From positions 1 through 35,575 of the forward strand of contig CAZSNT010000110.1 in NCBI GenBank assembly GCA_964607765.1: a stretch of 35,575 nucleotides of DNA, given 5' to 3'. Positions 8,422 through 16,677 of the stretch are shown piece after piece (position 1 is the stretch's first letter; every line of letters starts with the position of its first letter). Position numbers and translations under genes: made by a program. The notes under the pieces were generated by a model, which worked only from the letters and a program-made list of their open reading frames with translations, ran no database searches and was not told the DNA's origin. The stretch is from CAZSNT01 sp964607765 (GTDB taxonomy: Bacteria > Verrucomicrobiota > Lentisphaeria > Oligosphaerales > JABHEG01).

Positions 8422-10008
8422 TCACTTGAGACGTTTGACACGGAAGTCTCTGAAGTGTGCGTAGCCGGCGGCGTTTGCCAGCGCCAGGAAGCCTTCGTCG
8501 GCCCAGCCCTCAAGCTGCGGATTGTCCGCGGCGTTGCAGGACAAGACGTGCTCGCCATTGAGCTCCACGGTCACGGTGCGTGCCTGACACGTGACGCGCA
8601 GTTCGTTCCAGGTGCTCGACCCGCGGTGAGCCGCGTCATTGGGGGCGAGCACGCCGCGGATCGCGCCTGACGACCCGTTCGAGACCGGTTCCCTGCGATC
8701 GTCCCGGATCTGGATCGTGAGCGGCGTCTGAACCGCCCCGTCCGAGTCGACGGCGCGCAGCATCAGGCCGCTTTGACTGCGGCAGCCCAACCGGTATTGA
8801 AGGCAGATGACAAAATCGCGGAACGTATCCGCCGTCCACAGACAGGCGCTGCCCGTTCCGTCGCACCGAATCAATCCCCCTTGCGCTGTCCAGCCATGCG
8901 TGCCGCTGCCGGCGGTCTGCCAGCCGTCCAGGTTTTGGCCGTTGAACAGCAGTTCGAAGCCCTCCTCCTCCTCCGCCTCGGTCAGGAACGCGGGCCAGTC
9001 CGGGATCACGATCTCCTCCTCCTCAACCATGCTGAGCAGGGGCGAATCATCCAGATCCAGGGGCAGAAACACTCTCTGGCGTCGTCGCGCAGACTCGTAA
9101 GTTGCGAAGATCATCTCAGTCGCCTGCAGCGCCTTCCAACTGCACAGGACCGACTCTCGTCCCTCAAGCAGGCACTCGACAGAATCAATGATGTACCTGC
9201 TGGTGTCGCCGCCAGGGATCTGCTCAATGCTGCAGTCCGCCTGCTCCCAATCGTGGCTTTCCCGCAGCACTCGCACCCCACCGTGCCCGACCTCGATAAT
9301 GCCCTTTGTCCCGCGCAGACGGTTGGCGCACCCGCCGCCCGTTCCGGGCCCCGTCACGAGCAGCCCGGTGACCCCGTTCCTGAACCGGGAGTAGGACAGT
9401 CCGTTGGATTCGACCAACGCGCCGAACACCAGTCGCTCTTCGGCGCAGTCCACCTGCCCCATCACCCAGTCCGCGCCCTCGTCATCGTTGTAGAACAGCA
9501 TCATGTCGAACCAGTGCGTGCCCCAGTCGAACAGGTTCCCGCAGTAAGTGTCCATGTGCACGAGGTCGCCGATAGCGCCGTCTTTGAGCAGTTCGCGCGC
9601 CTTGCCGAACGTCGGGCCGAACCGGCGCTGGTGGCTGAACGTGAGCATGATGCCCGCCTTCTCGCATGCCTCGTGCATTGCCAGGCATTCCCCGAACGTG
9701 GGGGCCATCGGTTTTTCGGCGTTGATAAGCCGCGGCGGCTGTTCGGCGTTGACACAGCCGAGCACCGCCTCGCAGTGCAGGTCGGGCCAGAGCGCCATGC
9801 TGACCACGTCCGGCTTCTGTTCGGCCAGCATTTGTCTGTAGTCGGCGTAGACAGCCGAGAATCCGTACCGATGCGCCATGCGCTTGGCAACGGGCAGGTA
9901 CGTGTCGGCGCAGGCAACCAGCTCTACGTGCTCCGACAGGCTGTATCCCAACGCGTGACCGTTGCCGCGGCCTCCACACCCGATCACCGCTGCTTTGAGC
10001 TTTGCCAT
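8422..10008 (-). CDS. Gfo/Idh/MocA oxidoreductase fused to DUF1080 (3-keto-glycoside hydrolase-like) domain
   Basis: 528 residues from the ATG at 10008 (GAGG 5-6 nt upstream; an in-frame ATG at 10044 precedes the fold). Residues 1-325 are a Gfo/Idh/MocA dehydrogenase: dinucleotide motif AAVIGCGGRG (6-15), EKP with Lys99, and the WGTHWFD segment with His165 and Asp168 in the catalytic region. After an acidic linker (329-349), residues 349-527 are a DUF1080 jelly roll: GFELLFNGQNLDGW at the start, WNELRV, VELNGEHV and FRDFRVKRLK at the end. Separate Gfo/Idh/MocA enzymes are known to oxidise glycosides at C3, and DUF1080 enzymes are known to cleave 3-keto-glycosides. Here both steps sit in one cytoplasmic protein. 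The coupling is inference. It is the first gene of the minus-strand cluster and divergent from the aminotransferase. Confidence 0.9.
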   Translation of the reverse strand: MAKLKAAVIGCGGRGNGHALGYSLSEHVELVACADTYLPVAKRMAHRYGFSAVYADYRQMLAEQKPDVVSMALWPDLHCEAVLGCVNAEQPPRLINAEKPMAPTFGECLAMHEACEKAGIMLTFSHQRRFGPTFGKARELLKDGAIGDLVHMDTYCGNLFDWGTHWFDMMLFYNDDEGADWVMGQVDCAEERLVFGALVESNGLSYSRFRNGVTGLLVTGPGTGGGCANRLRGTKGIIEVGHGGVRVLRESHDWEQADCSIEQIPGGDTSRYIIDSVECLLEGRESVLCSWKALQATEMIFATYESARRRQRVFLPLDLDDSPLLSMVEEEEIVIPDWPAFLTEAEEEEGFELLFNGQNLDGWQTAGSGTHGWTAQGGLIRCDGTGSACLWTADTFRDFVICLQYRLGCRSQSGLMLRAVDSDGAVQTPLTIQIRDDRREPVSNGSSGAIRGVLAPNDAAHRGSSTWNELRVTCQARTVTVELNGEHVLSCNAADNPQLEGWADEGFLALANAAGYAHFRDFRVKRLK

Positions 10009-10246
10009 AGTCGCCTCATGTTCCTCGCGCGTATGCGGACCCATCGCCCGCGTTCATTTGTCTCCATGAGAATGGTTACATTCGCATCCGGCACGGCGCA
10101 ATGCAAGGGAGGCTGCTACGGAGAGGTTGGCCAACACCGTGTGCGGCGTTACGTTGGCAGGCGTGCCGCCGCCGCGTCGATGCAGAAACGGCGAGCGGGC
10201 TTTGTGCGGCTGAGAGGGGAACTCGGAACGGCAGAGGAGTTGAAGC
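10009..10246. promoter_or_regulatory. Divergent intergenic region
   Basis: 238 nt between the oxidoreductase fusion (minus) and the aminotransferase (plus), so it must hold two promoters or their control sites. The only dyad noted is GAATG-GTTA-CATTC (10070-10083). No -35/-10 pair was convincing on either strand. Confidence 0.4.
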
Positions 10247-11521
10247 ATGTCTGGGACTCTTGCTTTGCACGGTGGCGAACGAACGGTGCCCGAGGGGTTC
10301 ATCAAGCCGTGGCCGGAGGTCACGGAAGCGGATCGGCAGGCGATCCGGGAAGTTATTGACGCCCCTGTCATCACGCAGCAGCAGCGCGTGCAGGCGGAAG
10401 GTCTGGCCAGTGAGTGGGCCGAGTACATGGGGGTCAAGTACTGCATCCCGGTGAACAGCGGCACTGCGGCACTGCACATGTGTGTGGCTGCGCTGGGTAT
10501 CGGACCGGGCGACGAAGTCATCGTGCCGGCGTTCACGTTCTGGGCGACCGCTGCCGCCGTGTTGCACCACAACGCGATTCCCGTCTTCGTCGACATCGGT
10601 CCGAGGACATACTGCATCGATCCCGCCTTGATCGAGGCCAAGATCACGGACCGGACCAAAGCGATCATGCCGGTGCACATTCACGGGATGCCCGTTGACA
10701 TGGACCCCGTCCTGGCTGTGGCAAAGAAGCATGGACTGGCCGTGATCGAGGACGTGGCCCAGGCGCATGGCGCCAAGTACAACGGGCGCCTCTGCGGATC
10801 CATGGGCGATGCCGCGGGCTATAGCACTCAGGCCTCCAAGACGCTGAGCAGCGGCTGCCAGGGCGGGCTGTTCACCACGGATGACGAGACCGTTTACAAG
10901 CGCGCGTCGCTGTTGCAGTATTTCGGCGAGATGGTTGTGCCGGGCACGGAACGCGAGATGCAGGAATACAACGCCTACGGGTTGGGCTGGATGTACCGGG
11001 GCGACATCTTCGGCCAGGCCATGGTCCGCAGTCAGCTGAAGCGCCTCGACCAGAACAACGCGCTGCGCGTCAGGAACTGCGAGTATCTGACTTCGAAGCT
11101 GACGGCCATGAAGGGCATTGAGACACCGCTCGTTCCCGCCAACTGCGAACCGGTCTACTACAACTACGTGGTGGGCTTCAATCCGGCCGAGCTCGGTCTG
11201 GATGTGCCGGCCCAGACGTTGCGCGAGAAGGTCCAGGCCGCACTGCGCGCGGAAGGCGTCCCCACGGGCCAGTGGCAACGGTTGCCCGTGCCGGCGCAGA
11301 CCATCTTCCAGAACCGTGTCGGCTACGGTAACGGCTGCCCGTGGCGCTGCCACGAATCAACGGTTGAGTACCGTCCGGAGGACTACCCCGAGGCATTGGC
11401 ATTCATCGCGTCGCACTGCTACGTGTTCGACGTGAACCCGCCGAACGGTCTGGAGTTGATGGAGATGTACGTGGCCGCGTTCCGCAAGGTTCTTGACAAC
11501 ATCGATCAGGTGCTCGCCTGA
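10247..11521 (+). CDS. DegT/DnrJ/EryC1/StrS-family PLP aminotransferase
   Basis: 424 residues, normal for the family, with an AGGAG SD about 8 nt before the ATG. These enzymes transaminate keto-sugars or keto-cyclitols, often nucleotide-linked. Visible family features are the substrate/PLP segment NSGTAALHMCV (70-80), the aromatic VPAFTFWATA stacking region, the cofactor Asp in VIEDVAQAHGA (Asp169) and the Schiff-base Lys198 in STQASKTLSSG. The sequence around the lysine (SGCQGGLFTTDD) is close to the AHBA synthase and scyllo-inosose aminotransferase branch, but the substrate cannot be set. The following gene starts 1 nt after the stop, so the two are translationally coupled. The divergent dehydrogenase could supply a keto-sugar, which is speculative. 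Confidence 0.92.
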   Translation: MSGTLALHGGERTVPEGFIKPWPEVTEADRQAIREVIDAPVITQQQRVQAEGLASEWAEYMGVKYCIPVNSGTAALHMCVAALGIGPGDEVIVPAFTFWATAAAVLHHNAIPVFVDIGPRTYCIDPALIEAKITDRTKAIMPVHIHGMPVDMDPVLAVAKKHGLAVIEDVAQAHGAKYNGRLCGSMGDAAGYSTQASKTLSSGCQGGLFTTDDETVYKRASLLQYFGEMVVPGTEREMQEYNAYGLGWMYRGDIFGQAMVRSQLKRLDQNNALRVRNCEYLTSKLTAMKGIETPLVPANCEPVYYNYVVGFNPAELGLDVPAQTLREKVQAALRAEGVPTGQWQRLPVPAQTIFQNRVGYGNGCPWRCHESTVEYRPEDYPEALAFIASHCYVFDVNPPNGLELMEMYVAAFRKVLDNIDQVLA

Positions 11522-11522
11522 G

Positions 11523-12038
11523 ATGAACGTCATAACACATGCCCTGCTGCCCGTGGCTGCCAAGCAGTTCGTGGAGTTGCGTGAGCCGGGCGGGAACACG
11601 TACAGAAGGCAGGTCAAGGCCTGGGTTGTCCTTGGGGCGTTCGGAGCGCTCCCCGACTGTCTCGACCCGCACATCAGTATCGGGGCGCGTTACAACTCCT
11701 ACAGCCACAGTTGGTGGTTTACGCTCTGTGTGATCGCGGCGTGTGCGGTGTTCGCACTCGTGCGCCGCAAGCGACCTGAAGCGATGCTGGCTGTCTGGTG
11801 CAGCGGCGCATACGTGCTGCACGTGGTGGGCGACATCGTGAGCGGGGGACTGGACTTCCTGGGCACGGGTGAGGTGATGGGCGGCTGGTGGATTCCGCCC
11901 GAGCTGTGGCCCGTGTTCGACTTGGGTTTCGTTATCGCGTTCGCGCTGTTCCACCGCCGGATACGGGTACGGCATGGCCTGATTTCCTCCCCGGTCCGAG
12001 CGTTCCTGGAACGGCACGCGTCGCAGGACGGATTGTAA
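11523..12038 (+). CDS. YdjM/DUF457-like membrane protein
   Basis: 171 residues, taking the ATG at 11523 one nt after the upstream stop. The longer reading from 11493 would overlap the aminotransferase and add no conserved residues. The N-terminus ITHALLP and the segments FGALPDCLDPH and NSYSHSWW match the histidine/aspartate pattern of the YdjM-type 'inner-membrane metal-dependent hydrolase' family, followed by HVVGDIVSGG. Hydrophobic helices lie around residues 35-45, 65-78, 95-112 and 135-150. Activity in this family is poorly established. It is coupled to the aminotransferase gene and convergent with the methyltransferase/PQQ gene, with only 40 nt between them and no visible terminator. 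Confidence 0.75.
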   Translation: MNVITHALLPVAAKQFVELREPGGNTYRRQVKAWVVLGAFGALPDCLDPHISIGARYNSYSHSWWFTLCVIAACAVFALVRRKRPEAMLAVWCSGAYVLHVVGDIVSGGLDFLGTGEVMGGWWIPPELWPVFDLGFVIAFALFHRRIRVRHGLISSPVRAFLERHASQDGL

Positions 12039-12078
12039 TCAACTCACATTCGGCCGTCGCGCCGTCCGGCTGGCACGC

Positions 12079-15000
12079 TCAGTCGCCTTCGAACTGTTCC
12101 CCCACGAAGGCGCAGACAGATCCGTCCACGCAGGCTGTGACCAGGCGGCCCGGGACAGCGATCATGCCGTCCAGGACGGGCGTGGCCGGGAGTTCGAGTT
12201 CAGCCAGTCTGCTGCCGTCGTCGGGCGACACGGCCCACAGCACGCCGGGGCAGACCGAGCCGATCTGGTCCAGGCCTCGGTTGTTCTGCCCCAGCCGCGG
12301 CCCGGCGATGAAAAGCGTGTCTTTGGTCAGCACCATCCCGCGCACCAGCAGGGGGACGGGTACGCGCCAACTGTACTTCAGCGCTTGCCCCTTCTTGCGT
12401 GCCGGTGTTCCCGCTGCACCGGGTTTGGGCACGGAGTAGAGCAGGTAGGGGTTGCGCGGGTAGTCGATCAAGCCCATGTCCTGGTAGTCCCGCTTTACGA
12501 GCCCGACGTGCCCCGCGTGGACGTCCCCACCGTTGCCCGGGTCGTACTTCGTGCGTCCAAAGCCGAACAGTGCATCCCGGCCCACCGACATGATGCGGGC
12601 GGCCGGGACCTGACGGGCAGCCTGCGGCCAGCCGCCGAATCCGCCGCGCATCCAAGTTCCGTACTGCCAGTACGTCCGATGCCACCACGTGTCGTCCAGG
12701 AACCCGGTGGCGCTGAAGAGGTGCGGCTTCACGTTCCTGGTGATCTGACCGTTCGAGTCGAACCCCATCCACCGCATGTAGACGAGGCCGTCTGACGCGG
12801 AGAGGATGTCGGGCAGCATCGGTGGTGTCCTGTCTGCCGGTGGCTTGGGCCTGGTCGCGTTGAAACCGCCCGGGCCACTGGCGTCGATTCGTGTGCGGAA
12901 CGCGAGCTTGCCGGTCGCTGCAGCGACGGCACACAGGCGGATCCCGCCGTCGAGATGCGGCGATCGGCCGGCAGCGAACCACACCAGGCCGTCGCGGATC
13001 AGCACACTGCCGTGCACGGGCCAGACCGACTCCACGTGCTGCATGGCCACCAGTCGCTCGTCCCGTGGCGCGGCGCGGTACCGCCACACGAGTTCGCCGT
13101 CGTGGGCGCGCAGGCAATAAACATGGCCGTCCCTGGCACCAAAGAAGACGCGCCCGGCGTGCAGGGCCGGGGGTGAGTCCACGGCTGCGCCCACCGTCCG
13201 ATGCCACTCAATGCCGCCGGTTGCCGCGTTCAGGGCGTAGAGTGTGTGTGCGGCGATGTCTGAGACAAAGACCTTACCTGCGCCCATCGTGACGCTGGTC
13301 AGCTTGCTCCCGATCGGTGTGCGCCAGGACTGCTTCAGCTGCGCTGGGACACTCGCAGTCGTGCGTCCGGTCCTGGCCGCGTCGGCGCGATAAGTCGGCC
13401 AGTCGGGCGTGTTCAGTGTTCGGTGTTTCCTGCTGTCCAGCAGGCTTCGGTGTTCAGTGTTCGGGGCGGCGGCAGGATCATACGCCGGGCCTTGCTCGAG
13501 ACGCGCTGCTGCCTGTGCCCCGTTCTCTGCCCCTCGCTCCTCGCTCCTCGCTCCCTGCCTCCTGCTTGCGGCCGGGGCCATGGCGGTGAATCCGTGCAGT
13601 CGCATTTCGGGTCGGCACGCACAGGAGTCGGGCGGCACATAGAGAAGCCCGTTGCACGGCATCACTCCGTACTGACAGCTCCCGCGGACCCACGGATTGG
13701 CGTTCCAGCTCCAGTCGTCGAGATCCACGAACTCCACACCGATGTCGCCGAGGACGAGGTAACGCTCGGTCGCCTTGCTGCGGTAGCACTTCGTGTGGCC
13801 GCCTACCGGCATGCCGTTCGCCGGGCGGCGACTGAGCACCTCGCCCGTACGCAGGTCCACGGCCGTGTTCAGCAGCGCCTGCCGGGGCGCCACATCTGCG
13901 CCCGCCCAGATCTTGCCGTCCACGACGAACACGTCGCCCGGGTTGCAGAAGCCTTGCAGGCTCCTGCCGGACCAAAGCTGCCGCCCATCCTCCGCGCTGA
14001 ACGCGAACAGATCCCCGACCGGGTGCTTGCGGATGTCCCGATCGCTGAGCACGAACGTCACGGCATCCTCCGCTTTGCTCGCATCCTTGATGCCGCCGGT
14101 CGAACCATCCGCGGAGAGCACCACGCCATCCGACACGACCAGCGTTGGTGCGGACCAGGACAGGCGTTTGGTGAAGACCGGGCGGTCAGCCCGCCAGTTC
14201 TCCACGCCCGACGCTGCATCCAGGCAGAGCACCTGCCGCGTGTTCTGGAAGAACAGGCGACCATCGGACACCGCCATGGTCGTCGCCATCAACGCTGCTG
14301 TGTCAGTGTCCCGCCGTGTCCACAGAATCCTGCCTGAATCGGCAACGACGGTGATAACCCCTTTGTTCACAGGCGCGGCAGGTGGGTAGTAGCGCTTTGC
14401 GGGGTCCGCAGGCGGCTGTACGTCGATATCGCCGAGCACGATGTGAAGTCGCCCGTCAGCACACAGGATCTCGATCGCGCCCTCGGTCCCGGCGTAAGCC
14501 CGGCGCAACGTCCCGGTTGCCGCATCGAATGCGGCAACTTCCCTGCCGTACCCCAGCGTCACGTACACCTCGGCACCCACTGCGACCAGCCGCCGCCCGA
14601 TCTCGGCCGGGCCGCTGCGGAATAGCCTGAAATGGCCTTCCCATGGCCCGATCTCACGCTTCCACAGCAACAGACCGTTGAAGGCGTCGCGCGCAACCAG
14701 ACGCCACTGCGGATCCGCGTTGACCGAGGCAACCGCCCCTTCGTCGATGATCGTGAAAATGCGCTCGCCCGCGGAAACGAGTGCCGACAGACTGTTCAAG
14801 TGCTCGTGACTGCGCAGGTGGATGGGATCGGCGATCCACTGCAGGTGGCGCGGGGGCCCCACAACCCTGTCCCTCGCAACGGCATTGTTGTCGGGGCCGT
14901 GAAGAAAGTGCGTCCATTCGTCGATGTCCGCGGGCACCGGTTTGACCGTTCCCCGCTTGGACAGATCAGTCGGATTGGACTGATCGGATAGATCGACCAA

Positions 15001-15396
15001 CACACCGCCCGGCGCCAGGACGCGGCGCATCTCGGCTCCGGTGACACCGAGACCGCTCGAGACGACAAGCAGGTTCACCAGGTTGTCGACATACGGCAGT
15101 TGCGGACTCCGCAACCCGTCGACTGACACAGGGCCGTAAAGGCCCGCATCGCGAAGGCGGTTTCGCGCGGTCTCGATCGTCGCCGCGCTCGCGTCCAGCC
15201 CGTGCACGATCGTGCGTGAGTCTGCATGCAGCGACGCGGTGAGCGCAGCGTCGCCACAGCCTAGATGGACGATCAGGCCGCCCTCGAAGCCGGCCGCGGT
15301 GAGTATCTCCCGGGCTGATTGCCCCGACACGGTGGCGGCTGAGAGCAGGGCCAGAGCCAATAGGGCGGCGAGACGGGGCCGAGGTTTGGGATTCAT
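12079..15396 (-). CDS. Secreted protein with methyltransferase-like domain and PQQ-type beta-propeller
   Basis: 1105 residues from the ATG at 15396, with GGAG 8 nt upstream; the frame stays open further upstream but without a plausible start. A signal peptide (LAALLALALLSAATVSGQ) ends near residue 26. Residues about 27-165 have the Rossmann methyltransferase pattern: VHLGCGDAALT, VHGLDASAATIETARNRL and VLAPGGVLVDLSD. From about 165 to the end there are repeated PQQ-type blades (e.g. NAATGGIEWHRTVG, YCLRAHDGELVWRYR, RIDA then WYQ-rich segments). Similar fusions are common in PVC bacteria and their role is unknown. Residues about 609-662 are an unusual linker encoded by short tandem repeats (see 13411-13569). 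A periplasmic SAM-dependent reaction would be unexpected, so the Rossmann part may be non-catalytic. Confidence 0.87.
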   Translation of the reverse strand: MNPKPRPRLAALLALALLSAATVSGQSAREILTAAGFEGGLIVHLGCGDAALTASLHADSRTIVHGLDASAATIETARNRLRDAGLYGPVSVDGLRSPQLPYVDNLVNLLVVSSGLGVTGAEMRRVLAPGGVLVDLSDQSNPTDLSKRGTVKPVPADIDEWTHFLHGPDNNAVARDRVVGPPRHLQWIADPIHLRSHEHLNSLSALVSAGERIFTIIDEGAVASVNADPQWRLVARDAFNGLLLWKREIGPWEGHFRLFRSGPAEIGRRLVAVGAEVYVTLGYGREVAAFDAATGTLRRAYAGTEGAIEILCADGRLHIVLGDIDVQPPADPAKRYYPPAAPVNKGVITVVADSGRILWTRRDTDTAALMATTMAVSDGRLFFQNTRQVLCLDAASGVENWRADRPVFTKRLSWSAPTLVVSDGVVLSADGSTGGIKDASKAEDAVTFVLSDRDIRKHPVGDLFAFSAEDGRQLWSGRSLQGFCNPGDVFVVDGKIWAGADVAPRQALLNTAVDLRTGEVLSRRPANGMPVGGHTKCYRSKATERYLVLGDIGVEFVDLDDWSWNANPWVRGSCQYGVMPCNGLLYVPPDSCACRPEMRLHGFTAMAPAASRRQGARSEERGAENGAQAAARLEQGPAYDPAAAPNTEHRSLLDSRKHRTLNTPDWPTYRADAARTGRTTASVPAQLKQSWRTPIGSKLTSVTMGAGKVFVSDIAAHTLYALNAATGGIEWHRTVGAAVDSPPALHAGRVFFGARDGHVYCLRAHDGELVWRYRAAPRDERLVAMQHVESVWPVHGSVLIRDGLVWFAAGRSPHLDGGIRLCAVAAATGKLAFRTRIDASGPGGFNATRPKPPADRTPPMLPDILSASDGLVYMRWMGFDSNGQITRNVKPHLFSATGFLDDTWWHRTYWQYGTWMRGGFGGWPQAARQVPAARIMSVGRDALFGFGRTKYDPGNGGDVHAGHVGLVKRDYQDMGLIDYPRNPYLLYSVPKPGAAGTPARKKGQALKYSWRVPVPLLVRGMVLTKDTLFIAGPRLGQNNRGLDQIGSVCPGVLWAVSPDDGSRLAELELPATPVLDGMIAVPGRLVTACVDGSVCAFVGEQFEGD
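13411..13466. repeat. Hairpin repeat with GTTCAGT-type flanks, copy 1, inside a gene
   Basis: CCTGCT-GTCC-AGCAGG (13429-13444) is a 6-bp hairpin flanked on both sides by GTTCAGT/GTTCGGT heptads. Its reverse complement aligns over about 50 nt with 31859-31912, including the identical 16-nt hairpin. It lies in frame inside the PQQ gene and encodes the linker peptide NTEHRSLLDSRKHRTLNT. Confidence 0.8.
13507..13569. repeat. Nine degenerate heptads inside the PQQ gene
   Basis: Plus-strand units run TGCTGCC, TGTGCCC, CGTTCTC, TGCCCCT, CGCTCCT, CGCTCCT, CGCTCCC, TGCCTCC, TGCTTGC, all exactly 7 nt. On the coding strand they encode a charged Arg/Glu/Gly/Ala-rich stretch (ASRRQGARSEERGAENGAQ). A period of 7 is not codon-phased, so the peptide follows from the DNA repeat rather than the reverse. 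Confidence 0.7.
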
Positions 15397-15440
15397 ATGC
15401 AGTCTCCGTGTGTGGGCCGTTCCGGCACGCGGTTTTCTGC

Positions 15441-15469
15441 TTGCTTGCGAGCCGTGACCTCTGTACAAT
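15441..15469 (+). promoter_or_regulatory. Sigma-70-like promoter for the gene at 15602
   Basis: TTGCTT (15441-15446), a 17-nt spacer and TACAAT (15464-15469). The predicted start near 15476 gives a leader of about 125 nt. It lies in the 205-nt divergent spacer with the PQQ gene. Confidence 0.6.
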
Positions 15470-15601
15470 AGTCCACAAGCGCTACGGGGACGCGCCTTGT
15501 CCGCAGGAAGGGCCAAGCCCACCCCACCGTGATCGGTTCGATCCAAGCCTTCTTTCTGCCTGGGAACGCGGACGTCAGGCAGCTCCGGAAAGGAGGCCGT
15601 T

Positions 15602-16555
15602 ATGCCCCGTTCCCTACCAGCATGCCCCGATCTGGCCAATCTGCGCAAACAGGCCCGCTCGATACTGCGAGGCCACCGCCGCGCCGACTCAAGCGTCGTC
15701 GACGTCCTGCGCCTCCTTCCCCGCTTCGGCGAGGCCTCGGACGAGAAGATCTTGAGCTCGCGCATTCCCCTCCAGCATGTGCAGCAGGCCCTCGCGCGGT
15801 CTTACGGATTCCTGTCATGGACGGACCTGCGCGATCGCGTGGGACTGTGGCAGTTGGTCCACCGGTGCTCCGGCCCTGCCGATCCACGCATTGCGGCGTT
15901 CTCGATGTCGGACATCCGTCAGGCCGAGGTCCATGCCCGACGCACCGAAGAGATGATCCGCGTGCTGCGACGGGAAGCTGCCCTGCCGTGGTTCGCCAGA
16001 CATACGCTCGAGGGCTGTGAGGGCGCACTCGTCGCGCTCGAGCAGGTGACGGCGCCGACCGTGCGGGAGTTCTGGTTCCGTGACGAGGACAGGATCACGT
16101 TCATTGTGACCGACGCCGGCGTGACCCGGATACTGTGCTCAGCCGTCGAAACGGCCCCGAGACAGGACGGTGACGATCCAAACGAGTCGGAGGAACCCGA
16201 TTCGCTGCCGGTGTGGTACGCGAGCGTGATCCTGCTGCAGGCGGCGGCGGAGCGGCTCGATGCGATGGAGTTGGTGGTGACTGAGGGGCGCCTGGACGTT
16301 CATGTCGCCAGTCGCACACCCGTGCCCGTGGAACATTTTGTCGAGGCGTGCGGGGAGCGGGACGTGCGTGCGGAGCATCCGCCACCAGTCCCGGTCGCGG
16401 ATCTTCTTGAGCGATTCCGCACCATGGCCGGCATTCCATCCGACGGCCTTGGCCAAGGGGAGATCGTTCTGCTTGCAGGTCGGGCCGAGATCCATGCCGA
16501 TGTCTCATTCGTCAGCCCTGCTCGCGTCTCCATGGCTCTGAACTACGTCGTCTGA
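15602..16555 (+). CDS. Protein of unknown function with an N-terminal helical domain seen in ankyrin-type proteins
   Basis: 317 residues with a strong AAGGAGG SD 8 nt before the ATG. Residues 8-77 (PDLANLRKQARSILRGHR, then VQQALARSYGFLSWTDLRDRV) match the short helical module commonly found at the start of bacterial ankyrin-repeat and glyoxalase-like proteins, ending in the 'YGF-SW--L' motif. No ankyrin repeats follow. The remaining 240 residues are mixed alpha/beta with no motif I recognise; a stretch at about 195-205 is acidic. There is no signal peptide or membrane segment. It is preceded by a good promoter and followed after 122 nt by the EF-hand gene. Function unassigned. Confidence 0.8.
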   Translation: MPRSLPACPDLANLRKQARSILRGHRRADSSVVDVLRLLPRFGEASDEKILSSRIPLQHVQQALARSYGFLSWTDLRDRVGLWQLVHRCSGPADPRIAAFSMSDIRQAEVHARRTEEMIRVLRREAALPWFARHTLEGCEGALVALEQVTAPTVREFWFRDEDRITFIVTDAGVTRILCSAVETAPRQDGDDPNESEEPDSLPVWYASVILLQAAAERLDAMELVVTEGRLDVHVASRTPVPVEHFVEACGERDVRAEHPPPVPVADLLERFRTMAGIPSDGLGQGEIVLLAGRAEIHADVSFVSPARVSMALNYVV

Positions 16556-16580
16556 TGTCCGGAAAACTGTGCCGGGCGTG

Positions 16581-16586
16581 TACAAT
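16581..16586 (+). promoter_or_regulatory. Probable -10 element for the EF-hand gene
   Basis: TACAAT (16581-16586) is identical to the -10 boxes at 15464 and 22188, and lies 92 nt before the ATG at 16678. No good -35 box is present at 16-18 nt upstream, so the assignment is tentative. Confidence 0.35.
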
Positions 16587-16677
16587 AAAGCTGTTGCGTG
16601 GGCGTTTTTCGGGGTGAGATTGCTCTGCCGAGTGACGGAGCAGCGGGTAGTTCGATGCGAGTAAGGAGGAATTCGAG

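Noticed and set aside
12039..12078. Terminator between the convergent YdjM-like and PQQ genes
   Set aside because: The 40-nt gap shows no stem followed by a T-tract on either strand.
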